From Lentisphaerota bacterium (GTDB lineage Bacteria > Verrucomicrobiota > Kiritimatiellia > UBA8416 > JAUUYL01), in contig JAUUYL010000027.1 in the NCBI GenBank assembly GCA_030590485.1, positions 1-32,675 of the forward strand: DNA of 32,675 nt, read 5' to 3'. The position numbers were made by a program, and so were the translations under genes. Each line of letters begins with the position of its first letter. Within the stretch, counting starts at the first letter, position 1. The notes below the pieces were generated by a model. That model was not told where the DNA came from, made no database searches, and was given only the letters and a program-made list of their open reading frames with translations. Below are positions 16,908 through 24,108 of the stretch, piece by piece.

Positions 16908-17138
16908 GTGGATAAGGAACTCTTCAACGAACAGGTTCAGATCGAACGTAAGTTGTTCTCGTTTGACCTCAGAGAGAACCCGCGAGGGCGCTTTCTCAAG
17001 GTTACAGAAGATGTCGGGGGCAGAAGGGACACTATCATCATGCCCGCAACGGGATTGGAAGATGTAGTGGACATATTAGCGCGCGTTCTCGCGGCGCATA
17101 AGGAAGCCGGGCCCTGTGAATCTGACAGCCCCGAGTAG
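16908..17138 (+). CDS. Small PUR-alpha-like nucleic-acid-binding protein (DUF3276-type)
   Basis: A 76-aa protein with a single PUR repeat, the fold of purine-rich-element binding proteins that bind single-stranded DNA or RNA. The repeat is seen as QIERKLFSFDLRENPRGRFL then KVTEDVGGRRDTIIMP and a helix LEDVVDILARVLAAHK. Bacterial members are known in Bacteroidota and spirochaetes. GTG 16908 is chosen because AAAGGGGG lies 7 nt before it and a good promoter lies upstream; the open frame before it contains the promoter. It is the first gene of a run continuing into the LolA-like gene. Its role in the cell is unknown. Confidence 0.8.
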   Translation: MDKELFNEQVQIERKLFSFDLRENPRGRFLKVTEDVGGRRDTIIMPATGLEDVVDILARVLAAHKEAGPCESDSPE

Positions 17139-17149
17139 GAGTATTGCCG

Positions 17150-17866
17150 TTGAGGCTGACCCGTCTTATTATAGTACTGCTAAGCAGCGTTACGATTTCT
17201 ACAGCAGAACCGCTCGCAGCGGATAAGTTGCTTGGTGAGGTCATAAACCGCCTGCCTCACGATCCTATTCTGATTTCCGGCGATATGATTGTGCGCAGAC
17301 GCAGAGGGGTTGTTGTAAAGGAGCTTAAGTTTGAGATGTCGCTGAGGTGGGGGGATTCACCGTCAGTGGCGGTTTATACTCTTTTCGATGCATCGGGCAA
17401 AGAGCTTGAGAGACTTGTTATTACCAGAAAGCAGCAGGGCAAGCCTGAGTACGAGCATTTTGAAGGAGGCATTTCTTCGCCCGAGAAGACACCGGACATG
17501 TTTGTTGCTATTCGTGGCAGTGATGTGAGCTGGATGGATATGTCGCTTTCCTTTCTGTGGTGGAAAGGGGGGGTGATTGCGGGGGAAGAGGCAGTTAAGG
17601 GCAGAGATTGTCATCTGGTTGAAATCAAAGCTCCCGAGGGAATCGATGGTGGGTATGCCAATGTTAAGCTTTGGATTGACAAAGAATTGAGCATGCTGAT
17701 GCAGGCTGAGGGGTATGGGGTAAAGGGCGACCTGAAACGTAAGTTATGGATCAGAAGTTTTAAGAAGATTGATGAGCGTTGGATGGTGAAGGACATGGAA
17801 GTCCAGAGTTATCCTGTCATCCATAGAACAAAGATGAGAGTAAATGAAGTTGTATTGGATAAGTGA
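17150..17866 (+). CDS. LolA-like outer-membrane lipoprotein-sorting family protein
   Basis: A protein of about 238 aa with a signal peptide (LTRLIIVLLSSVTISTAEP) and the half-barrel pattern of the LolA/COG2834 family. Typical segments are ISGDMIVRRRRGVVVKELKF, then GRDCHLVEIKAPEG and VKLWIDKELSMLMQAEGYG, and a C-terminal KMRVNEVVLD. These proteins carry or sense lipids or lipoproteins in the periplasm. The start is a TTG: the one at 17150 is 8 nt from AGGAG (17137-17141), whereas TTG 17144 is only 2 nt away. It follows the PUR gene by 11 nt and precedes the CNNM gene by 18 nt. Confidence 0.8.
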   Translation: MRLTRLIIVLLSSVTISTAEPLAADKLLGEVINRLPHDPILISGDMIVRRRRGVVVKELKFEMSLRWGDSPSVAVYTLFDASGKELERLVITRKQQGKPEYEHFEGGISSPEKTPDMFVAIRGSDVSWMDMSLSFLWWKGGVIAGEEAVKGRDCHLVEIKAPEGIDGGYANVKLWIDKELSMLMQAEGYGVKGDLKRKLWIRSFKKIDERWMVKDMEVQSYPVIHRTKMRVNEVVLDK

Positions 17867-17884
17867 CCGGGAGGTTTCAAAGCT

Positions 17885-19108
17885 CTGAACACGACCCTGG
17901 TTATAGAATTTTTAATATTGGTGTTTCTTCTCTGTTGCTCGGCATTCTTTTCCAGTGCCGAGACGGCATTGTTCTCGCTGAATTCTGTTCAGGTGCACCG
18001 TATAAGGCGTAAACGGCAAACGTCTGGCGAAGCAATCGAATCACTTCTGGATGCGCCATCTCAGCTTTTATCTACTATTCTAATAGGCAATACCTTGGTG
18101 AATGTGGCTGCCGCTGGATTGGGGTTTGTTATGTCCGAAGGGCTGTTTCCTGATTATGGCGAGGCAATAGCGATTCCTGCGATGACGATACTTTTGCTGA
18201 TTCTGGGCGAAGTGGCGCCTAAACGGCTGGCTATGCGTCATCCGGAGCGGTTGGCTGTCATGTATTCTCCAGCACTGAAGAGGCTGATGTCAATCTTCAT
18301 GCCACTTCGCCTTGTGTTGGCATGGGTATCCGGGTTGTTCATGAAAGAGCCGCATGCGAGGCAGAAATCTCTGTCGGAGGATGAGTTCCGTACGGTTGTC
18401 GAGGTTGGTGAGGAGGAGGGCGTTCTTGATGAGGAGGAACGCGAGATGGTAGATGGCATTATCAGGCTTGAGGAAACGCAGGCCAGTGATGTCATGACAC
18501 CTCGGGTGGATCTTGTGGGTATTGATATGGATGATCCGCTTGAAAAGCGTGAGAAAGCGATCCGCCATGTGCTGTACAGATATCTTCCCGTGTATACGGA
18601 TTCTCTAGACAACGTACACGGGTTTCTTGATGTTCCGAGATATTTGCTCTCAGGTGATAAGGACCCTGCGAAATCGATGATAGTGCCGCACTCAGTGCCT
18701 GAGACAGCACCGCTTGATACGTTGCTATCGACTTTTCAGAAAGAAAACAAGCGGGTGGCAATCGTTGTTGATGAATACGGCGGGACAGCAGGCCTGATTA
18801 CGCGTGGAGATATTCTTGAGGAAATAGTCGACGATGTAGATGCCGAGTATGGCGTTGAAAAATTATCCATACAGTTGATGTCTGAGCGCAAATGGCTCAT
18901 CAACGGTAATACTAGCCTGGAGGATATTAATTACGAACTGAACACGACGCTGGAAGCCGAGGGTGCGGACCGAATCGCTGGTTGGATAAGTGCGAAGGCT
19001 GAACATATACCCCAAAAGGGCGAAGTGGTTGAGGCACAGGGCTGCAGGGTCACCGTAGAGCAGAGACGGAAAAATAGGATTACTCTGGTCCTGCTGGAGA
19101 AAGTTTAA
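17885..19108 (+). CDS. CNNM/CBS-domain protein (HlyC/CorC family)
   Basis: A 407-aa membrane protein with a CNNM (DUF21) domain (about residues 1-190, starting with the classic SAFFSSAETALFSLN), a CBS pair (about 198-315, VMTPRVDLVGID and EYGGTAGLITRGDILEEIVD) and a CorC/HlyC C-terminal domain (327-407). The family is linked to magnesium or cobalt efflux. The start is likely CTG 17885: GGGAGG lies 10 nt before it, and the 11 extra residues LNTTLVIEFLI match the family's N-terminal helix. TTG 17918 would cut that helix. The gene is followed after 1 nt by a second, shorter paralogue, suggesting the two act together. Confidence 0.9.
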   Translation: MNTTLVIEFLILVFLLCCSAFFSSAETALFSLNSVQVHRIRRKRQTSGEAIESLLDAPSQLLSTILIGNTLVNVAAAGLGFVMSEGLFPDYGEAIAIPAMTILLLILGEVAPKRLAMRHPERLAVMYSPALKRLMSIFMPLRLVLAWVSGLFMKEPHARQKSLSEDEFRTVVEVGEEEGVLDEEEREMVDGIIRLEETQASDVMTPRVDLVGIDMDDPLEKREKAIRHVLYRYLPVYTDSLDNVHGFLDVPRYLLSGDKDPAKSMIVPHSVPETAPLDTLLSTFQKENKRVAIVVDEYGGTAGLITRGDILEEIVDDVDAEYGVEKLSIQLMSERKWLINGNTSLEDINYELNTTLEAEGADRIAGWISAKAEHIPQKGEVVEAQGCRVTVEQRRKNRITLVLLEKV

Positions 19109-19109
19109 A

Positions 19110-20084
19110 ATGGCTGAGTTAGGGTACTTAATCGTTATATTGTTCTTTTTGCTGACGAATGCGTTTTTCGCCGGAATAGAAACTGGCGTCATATCGATTC
19201 ACAGGATGCGTCTTCGCCATTTCGTTCGGCGTGGTGAGCCTGGCTCAAAATTGCTACATGAGTTTCTTGAGGATTCAGACAGACTTCTGGGTACAACTCT
19301 TGTTGGAAACAATGTGTCGCTTGTAATAATATCGGTTATGGTGACAAGTATGGCTGTGGATGTGTTTCCGCGTTGGGGTGAGATCATGTCGACGGTAGTG
19401 GTTTCGGTGTTTGTACTGGTGTTTTGCGAATATATTCCCAAGATATGGTTCAGGAATAGACCGTTAGAAAGGTCGCGGAGATTTGCTGGAATATTGCGCC
19501 TGACTGAACTGTTTTTTCTGCCCTTCTCCAAGGTTGTAATTATGTTTACGCGTTTGCTAGTGCCGGGCCCGAAGGAATCATTCTCAAAGCCGATACCGTT
19601 TGTCACTATCGAGGACCTTAAGATACTCGCTAAGGAGGGAGAAAAGGACGGAGTCCTTTCGCCGGAAGAGCACGCAATGATCAGCAGGGTCTTTGATCTG
19701 TCTGATAAAACCGCTGACCAAATAATGATACCGCTCGAAGAAATGATAAAAGTAGAAAGCAATATGACAATAAGTGAGTTATTTGACGTTGCGCGGAAAT
19801 CCAAATATACGCGCATGCCTGTTTGGGATTCGGATAGTGATAAGTATACAGGCGTAATAAATGTTTTTTATGTCCTGTCACTTGATGAAAAAGATCACCA
19901 GGGGCTGGTAAAGGATTATCTGAGACCACCGTTATTTATTTCCGAGAAGATGCCGCTAGACGATATCTTTCCTAAGTTGCGCCGCTCCAGACAGCCCGTC
20001 GCCCTTGTGAATAACGACCAAGGCAAGGTGCTCGGGATGGTGACGACAGAGGACATACTCGAAGAAATCGTCGGCAAGCTGTAG
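19110..20084 (+). CDS. Second CNNM/CBS-domain protein, without CorC domain
   Basis: A 324-aa paralogue of the gene before it. The CNNM domain (about residues 1-170) begins with LTNAFFAGIETGVISIHRMR. The CBS pair follows (about 200-324, DQIMIPLEEMIKVES and NNDQGKVLGMVTTEDILEEI). The protein stops right after the second CBS motif and lacks the C-terminal CorC domain that the first copy has. Tandem CNNM genes, one long and one short, may form a heteromeric membrane protein. It starts 1 nt after the previous stop, so translation is coupled. Confidence 0.9.
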   Translation: MAELGYLIVILFFLLTNAFFAGIETGVISIHRMRLRHFVRRGEPGSKLLHEFLEDSDRLLGTTLVGNNVSLVIISVMVTSMAVDVFPRWGEIMSTVVVSVFVLVFCEYIPKIWFRNRPLERSRRFAGILRLTELFFLPFSKVVIMFTRLLVPGPKESFSKPIPFVTIEDLKILAKEGEKDGVLSPEEHAMISRVFDLSDKTADQIMIPLEEMIKVESNMTISELFDVARKSKYTRMPVWDSDSDKYTGVINVFYVLSLDEKDHQGLVKDYLRPPLFISEKMPLDDIFPKLRRSRQPVALVNNDQGKVLGMVTTEDILEEIVGKL

Positions 20085-20218
20085 GGCTCCGTGCTGATGA
20101 GCTTAGAATAAAGGCAGTGCGCATGGCCGTGTTATTCCATTGCCCGGAGAGAATAGGACCCCATGGGACCTATGATGGGACGTGTTTCCTGGCCTCTGCT
20201 CACTGGCCGCAGTTGATT

Positions 20219-20280
20219 TTGTAAGGGAAACCCTTACGCATTCCTAAGGGTAAACCTTACAAGAAAAATCAGGGTTTCCC
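20219..20280 (+). promoter_or_regulatory. Leader with competing inverted repeats
   Basis: Upstream of the OB-fold gene, three stems compete for the same bases. GTAAGGG (20221-20227) pairs with CCCTTAC (20231-20237). TTGTAAGG (20219-20226) pairs with CCTTACAA (20255-20262). GGGAAACCC (20225-20233) pairs with GGGTTTCCC (20272-20280). Such mutually exclusive pairings suit an attenuator or riboswitch-like leader. The two related palindromes TAAGGG-AAACC-TTA could instead be tandem operators for a dimeric repressor. No known riboswitch class is recognised. Confidence 0.5.
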
Positions 20281-20318
20281 CGATACCCAGAATTTTCTCT
20301 TCCTGCTAGTATTTATGC

Positions 20319-20795
20319 ATGAGATCCAGATGTCCCATTTGCGACAGATACATAGGCACGCAGGATGAATGCCCATATTGTGGGTGTGATACGCTGACTC
20401 CACGACTACTCAAGAGGTTTCGCCTTGCTGCAGTGATGCTTGGAGTAATTGGGATTATGTTCTTGTTTCTGATGTCGGTATCACGGGGCTTGCCGCTGGT
20501 AATGGTGGGCAGGGTGACGCCCATGATGAATTTCGCACGGGTCAGGATGACGGGAGTGGTTGAGCGGAATGTTTATGTTTCCAGGAAAGACGGGATGATT
20601 GAGTATATGTCATTTTACCTGGATGATGGCACGGGGGTTTTCAGGGTGGCGGCCTATTCTGATGTCGCGAATAAACTGGGCAGTGGAAAGATGCCAAAGA
20701 AGGGTGACTGGGTTGAGGTGAGCGGTAGCCTCAGGATTGTTGCGGGTAAGAAGCCGACGCTACGGCTGGGGAATACGGGGATCAGATGGAAGTGA
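20319..20795 (+). CDS. Zinc-ribbon, membrane-anchored OB-fold protein
   Basis: A 158-aa protein with three parts. An N-terminal zinc ribbon has C5xxC8 and C18xxC21. A single membrane helix follows at about 36-58. The C-terminal OB-fold domain covers about 72-158, with VRMTGVVERNVYVSRKDG and GDWVEVSGSLRIVAGKKPTL. The OB fold is of the tRNA-anti/nucleic-acid-binding-like type. Its last 10 nt overlap the start of the DUF112 permease gene, so both are made together. I cannot assign a function; a partner role for the permease is likely from the tight coupling. The start has only a weak ribosome binding site. Confidence 0.7.
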   Translation: MRSRCPICDRYIGTQDECPYCGCDTLTPRLLKRFRLAAVMLGVIGIMFLFLMSVSRGLPLVMVGRVTPMMNFARVRMTGVVERNVYVSRKDGMIEYMSFYLDDGTGVFRVAAYSDVANKLGSGKMPKKGDWVEVSGSLRIVAGKKPTLRLGNTGIRWK

Positions 20796-22051
20796 TGTTG
20801 GTAGTTGTGTTTTCTCTGTTGGGCGCGGTGCTCTCTGTGGCTTTGTCCTGTGTGCCCGGAATCCATATATATGGTGTGGTGGCGCTGTGTGTTATATGGG
20901 TGTCGGGTGGAGTGGTGCCGGAAATGTTTGTTCCGTTTTGCGCGGGTTTAATTGCCGCCTATTCTGTGGTCGGGGTTCTGCCGACCGTGTTGCTTTCGGC
21001 ACCGGATGAGAGTGCGTTTCTCGCTGTATTGCCAGGCATGAAATATTTAAGGATGGGACGGGGATATGAGGCCGTCATGTTGATGGCGATTGGTGGCTTA
21101 GCCGGACTTTTATGGGTATGTGTTGCTGGTATTGGCGCGCCATTTTTTCTGGGCCTGGTGGTTTCGGTTCTACGTCCGCATATGCATTGGATGATATGGT
21201 GTGTCATATGTTTTATGTTGTTGTCAGAGTGGCCGAAAGGCGGGAGATATGGATGCGGGACTCGTGAGCGGTTGTTTGATGCCTGGGGTCCGCTTTTGGC
21301 TGGATTGGTGACGTTTCTATTATCTGGTACGCTCGGTCTGTTGCTGTTCTTTAGGAGTCCTGTTCGGGTCGAAGGTGCGTTTCAGAATCTGATGCCCGCA
21401 TTCACAGGGCTTTTTACTTTACCGTGGCTGGTATTGAATCTTGCTGGCAGCAGTGATCTTCCTGCGCAGGAGATAAGGATGGACAGATCAGGTGTTGGTG
21501 CGGTGTTCGCAGGTGGTCTGGCTGGTATTCTTGGTGGGAGTTTTGCGGCATTGTTGCCAGCTATTACGGGTGGTGTGGGTGGTTTTCTTGCGGGGCATGC
21601 AACGGCGATGAGGGATGACAGGGCGTTTCTTGTTTCGCAGGGTGCTTCGAGGGCGGTTTATTATATAGGAAGCTTTCTGCTCTTCTTTGTGCCTGCAATG
21701 TCTCTTACGCGTGGTGGTGCCGCTTGGATGATAAAAGGTGTTTATATGCCTGAGTCATCTCGTGATTACCACATGGCTTTAGCGGCAGTGGCAATCGGCG
21801 GCTGTGCGGCCTTTCTTCTCGTCAGTCCCGTGACGCGTGTTGCGATAAGGATTGTGCAGACAGTTGGGTACAGGCGGATGTCTGTTGCAGGAGTAGGGAT
21901 TGTGTCGGCACTGGTATTGGCGTTTACGGGGTTTGAAGGAATGCTGGTAATGATTACAGCTCTGGGGATTGGTATGATTCCGGTTCTGTACGGCTCGCGT
22001 AGAATGAATTGCCTTGGTGTGATTCTTTTGCCAGTCGCAATTTTATTATGA
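20786..22051 (+). CDS. TctA-like DUF112 membrane protein (COG1784 type)
   Basis: A 421-aa polytopic membrane protein resembling the DUF112/TctA family, the large permease of tripartite tricarboxylate transporters. It is closest in form to the shorter stand-alone members seen mainly in archaea (COG1784). The N-terminal signature is GAVLSVALSCVPGIHIYGV (about 13-31), and a second related repeat is GGLAGILGGSFAALLPAITG (about 249-268). No TctB- or TctC-like genes accompany it, so the substrate is unknown. It overlaps the OB-fold gene by 10 nt. Its TGA stop overlaps an ATG (22048) that opens a frame through the heptamer array. Confidence 0.75.
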   Translation: MEVMLVVVFSLLGAVLSVALSCVPGIHIYGVVALCVIWVSGGVVPEMFVPFCAGLIAAYSVVGVLPTVLLSAPDESAFLAVLPGMKYLRMGRGYEAVMLMAIGGLAGLLWVCVAGIGAPFFLGLVVSVLRPHMHWMIWCVICFMLLSEWPKGGRYGCGTRERLFDAWGPLLAGLVTFLLSGTLGLLLFFRSPVRVEGAFQNLMPAFTGLFTLPWLVLNLAGSSDLPAQEIRMDRSGVGAVFAGGLAGILGGSFAALLPAITGGVGGFLAGHATAMRDDRAFLVSQGASRAVYYIGSFLLFFVPAMSLTRGGAAWMIKGVYMPESSRDYHMALAAVAIGGCAAFLLVSPVTRVAIRIVQTVGYRRMSVAGVGIVSALVLAFTGFEGMLVMITALGIGMIPVLYGSRRMNCLGVILLPVAILL

Positions 22052-22061
22052 GGAGGAAAAA

Positions 22062-22218
22062 GGAATATCGAATATCGGATGTTGAAGGGGGGAGAACGGA
22101 ATATCGAATATCGAATATCGGATGTCGAAGGGGGGAGAACGGAATATCGAATATCGAATATCGAATATCGGATGTCGAATGTCGAAGGGGGGAACGGAAT
22201 ATCGAATATCGAAGTAAA
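22062..22218. repeat. Heptamer array GAATATC with higher-order units
   Basis: The array consists of four larger units. Each begins with GGAATATC, continues with GAATATC copies (1, 2, 3 and 1 extra copies), and the first three end with GGATGTCGAAGGGGGGAGAA or a close variant. It lies between the DUF112 stop and the four-helix-bundle gene. The inverse copy lies at 22655-22670, on the other side of that gene. Any frame read through it gives a peptide such as EYRISNI repeated, so long ORFs here on both strands are artefacts. Confidence 0.95.
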
Positions 22219-22236
22219 GAGAAAAGGGGGACGGTG

Positions 22237-22629
22237 ATGAGTAGCGGGAATTATGATGTAGTGCGTGACAGAACATACGACTTGGAGGAAAGGCTGATAA
22301 CATTTGCGGTTGCCATTCTGGATGTTGCAGAGAAAATGCCAGCAACGAGGATAGGGAACCATATTGCAGGGCAAATTATACGGTCAGGAACTTCTCCTGC
22401 GCCCAATTATGGAGAGGCTCAGAGTGCCGAGTCACGAAAGGACTTTATTCACAAGATGAAGGTTGCGCTTAAGGAACTAAGGGAAACATATGTTTGGCTA
22501 AAGATTTCCAAGCGAAAAGCTATTATTGGGTCTTTGAGAGCGGATGATGCTGTGTTGGATGAGAATGTGGAACTAATAAAGATATTCAGGTCGAGCATCA
22601 ATACAGCTGAGGCAAAACAGAAAGGTTAG
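22237..22629 (+). CDS. Four-helix-bundle protein (23S rRNA intervening-sequence family)
   Basis: A 130-aa all-helical protein of the family first noted in 23S rRNA intervening sequences (S23-like, PF05635) and related to the Avd accessory protein of diversity-generating retroelements. The family core is RLITFAVAILDVAEKMPATR, then HIAGQIIRSGTSPAPNYGEA and ESRKDFIHKMKVALKELRET. Its biochemical role is unknown; a basic surface for nucleic-acid binding has been suggested for relatives. ATG 22237 is chosen because AGGGGG precedes it by about 6 nt and the upstream frame is only repeat sequence. The gene is bracketed by inverted heptamer repeats (22062-22218 and 22655-22670). No reverse transcriptase or rRNA is nearby. 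Confidence 0.88.
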   Translation: MSSGNYDVVRDRTYDLEERLITFAVAILDVAEKMPATRIGNHIAGQIIRSGTSPAPNYGEAQSAESRKDFIHKMKVALKELRETYVWLKISKRKAIIGSLRADDAVLDENVELIKIFRSSINTAEAKQKG

Positions 22630-22654
22630 ACATAGCATAGCAGGCTAGTTGTTT

Positions 22655-22670
22655 TTCGATATTCGATATT
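22655..22670. repeat. Inverted heptamer copy TTCGATA x2
   Basis: TTCGATATTCGATATT is the exact reverse complement of the core of the GAATATC array at 22062-22218. It lies 25 nt after the four-helix-bundle stop and 10 nt before the next start codon, so the gene has inverted repeats on both sides. Confidence 0.9.
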
Positions 22671-22680
22671 ATTATATACG

Positions 22681-23637
22681 ATGAAAGGAATTACACATTT
22701 TACTATTGGGGTTGCGGCGGCATCTTGTTTGCCGACGGCTGTTGAGGCGGGGGCGAATGGTAATCCTCTTTGCTTCATTCTGGGTGGTGTTTTTGGGCTT
22801 TTGCCAGATACTATTGATTTCAAGTTCTATCGCTTCTTTTACAGATGTGACATGGAGATACGCCCCGACCCGCTCGATTTCGATGCTCAGATGATAGCCG
22901 ACGGTATAGCCGTGGCGGTCAACAGGGCTTATGAAAGTGGTCAGTCTGTTAGATTAAAGTTGAGCACGATTCAGTTGGCCGAAGATCGGTGGCAGAGCTA
23001 TAGAGTTGAGTTTGATGTTGCGAAGCGGCGGGTTGTTGTCAGGAAGGGTCCGGAAGTCGATCTGGGCGGAAACGTGGTTCCGCCAATGGAGGGCGAGAGT
23101 CCTCGCGAGCCGCTTGCTCAGGCCGACTTGAGGATCAGAGTAAAGCTGGAGTATTTTGCGGTAACAGAAATTGATATCTTTGATGGACCGGTCTTTGAAT
23201 TTGTGCCGACAGCAGACAACAGAAAGGTTGAAGCGAATTTCTTGCCATGGCATCGTTCCTGGTCGCATAGTCTGGTTATTGCTTTTGTGTTTGGTTTGCT
23301 TGGGTGGTTGATATGGGGTCTCTGGGCGGGGGTGACGATTTTTCTTGCCTATGCTTTGCATGTATTGGTTGATCAGTTGGGATTCATGGGCAGTAACTTA
23401 TGGTTTCCGTTTACGCGAAGGCGGCTGACCGGAGCGATGAAAGTGCATTCGGGTGATGCCTTGTGGAATTTTGTGTCCGTCTGGCTTGCCTGTTTGGTGA
23501 TCTTTTGGAATCTCTATGCCGCCGCCGGCTGGGAAGTCCAGAGCTTCAGTGCTATAAAACTTTTCTTCTACGGCGCAGTTATACCAGGAATAGCAACCGC
23601 TGTATTCAGGCGGAAAATATTTATCAACCACGAATAA
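22681..23637 (+). CDS. YdjM-like (DUF457) membrane-bound metal-dependent hydrolase with a large insert
   Basis: A 318-aa protein of the YdjM/DUF457 family of membrane-bound predicted metal hydrolases. Likely metal ligands are H6 in GITHFTIG, D43 and D46 in LLPDTID, and H191 and H196 in WHRSWSHS, followed by hydrophobic helices and H228xxxD232 in ALHVLVDQLG. Between residues about 55 and 185 lies an inserted soluble segment rich in beta-type sequence that the usual family lacks. The last codons (INHE, stop) are encoded by the left inverted repeat of the next cassette, so an insertion may have replaced the original C-terminus. The ATG has no clear ribosome binding site because the heptamer repeat lies directly before it. 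Confidence 0.8.
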   Translation: MKGITHFTIGVAAASCLPTAVEAGANGNPLCFILGGVFGLLPDTIDFKFYRFFYRCDMEIRPDPLDFDAQMIADGIAVAVNRAYESGQSVRLKLSTIQLAEDRWQSYRVEFDVAKRRVVVRKGPEVDLGGNVVPPMEGESPREPLAQADLRIRVKLEYFAVTEIDIFDGPVFEFVPTADNRKVEANFLPWHRSWSHSLVIAFVFGLLGWLIWGLWAGVTIFLAYALHVLVDQLGFMGSNLWFPFTRRRLTGAMKVHSGDALWNFVSVWLACLVIFWNLYAAAGWEVQSFSAIKLFFYGAVIPGIATAVFRRKIFINHE

Positions 23638-23640
23638 CAC
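23626..23640. repeat. Left 15-bp inverted repeat of the GxxExxY cassette
   Basis: AACCACGAATAACAC is perfectly inverted at 24246-24260. It is followed by two more CACGAAT words at 23638-23654 (CACGAATGGACACGAAT). It supplies the stop codon and last codons of the upstream hydrolase gene. Confidence 0.93.
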
Positions 23641-23664
23641 GAATGGACACGAATATGGAAATGT

Positions 23665-23692
23665 ATCTCGATGGCGCTAGCGACATCGAGAT
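23665..23692 (+). promoter_or_regulatory. 9-bp hairpin ahead of GxxExxY gene
   Basis: ATCTCGATG (23665-23673) pairs perfectly with CATCGAGAT (23684-23692) over a 10-nt loop. It lies 28 nt before the start codon. The word GATTTCTCAA at its 3' edge (23690-23699) recurs just after the stop codon at 24100-24109, so the gene is framed by a 10-bp direct repeat as well. Confidence 0.6.
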
Positions 23693-23720
23693 TTCTCAAG
23701 CGAAACATACGGGGGAAATA

Positions 23721-24098
23721 ATGAGTGAAATTATATATTCAGAAGAAAGTTATAAGATAATGGGTGCATGTTTTAATGTATATAATGATAAGGGCTCTGG
23801 ATTTTTGGAGCCAGTATATCAGGAGTGTATGAATATTGAATTAGAGTATCAGAAGATACCTTTTAGTGAACAAGAGGGGTTGGATCTTTTCTACAGAGAT
23901 AAAAAGTTGAAGCATACGTATGAGCCAGATTTCATCTGTTATAATAAGATTATTTTAGAGCTAAAAGCGGCTAAGAATATAACGGATGGGTATAGGGCTC
24001 AGGTAATGAACTATCTTAAGGCAACTCAATATCGCTTAGGAATCATAGTGAATTTCGGGTATCCTATGAAATTACAGTATGAGCGTATTGTGATGTAA
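23721..24098 (+). CDS. GxxExxY protein (PD-(D/E)XK-like)
   Basis: A 125-aa protein of the GxxExxY family (PF13366). The name motif is G27-F-L-E30-P-V-Y33. A PD-(D/E)XK-nuclease-like core follows, D70 in YEPDFICYNK and E80-L-K82 in IILELKA, then QVMNYLKATQYRLGIIVNFG, a stretch typical of this family. Homologues occur in rRNA intervening sequences and as isolated genes; activity has not been established as far as I know. GGGGGA lies 6 nt before ATG 23721; upstream in-frame starts fall inside repeat sequence. It is enclosed by a perfect 15-bp inverted repeat and followed by a structured element (24109-24227). Confidence 0.9.
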   Translation: MSEIIYSEESYKIMGACFNVYNDKGSGFLEPVYQECMNIELEYQKIPFSEQEGLDLFYRDKKLKHTYEPDFICYNKIILELKAAKNITDGYRAQVMNYLKATQYRLGIIVNFGYPMKLQYERIVM

Positions 24099-24108
24099 CG
24101 ATTTCTCA

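Noticed and set aside
19199-19816. 205-codon minus-strand frame inside the second CNNM gene
   Set aside because: It is antisense to a conserved CNNM/CBS gene, with a Ser/Thr-rich low-complexity product.
22062-22218. CRISPR array
   Set aside because: Units are 7 nt without unique spacers and there are no cas genes.
22046-22374. Long minus-strand frames with FDIRYSIF repeats
   Set aside because: They only translate the heptamer array, which is open in every frame, and overlap two better-supported plus-strand genes.
22237-22629. Diversity-generating retroelement accessory gene (avd)
   Set aside because: The protein family is related, but no reverse transcriptase, template repeat or variable target gene is found nearby.
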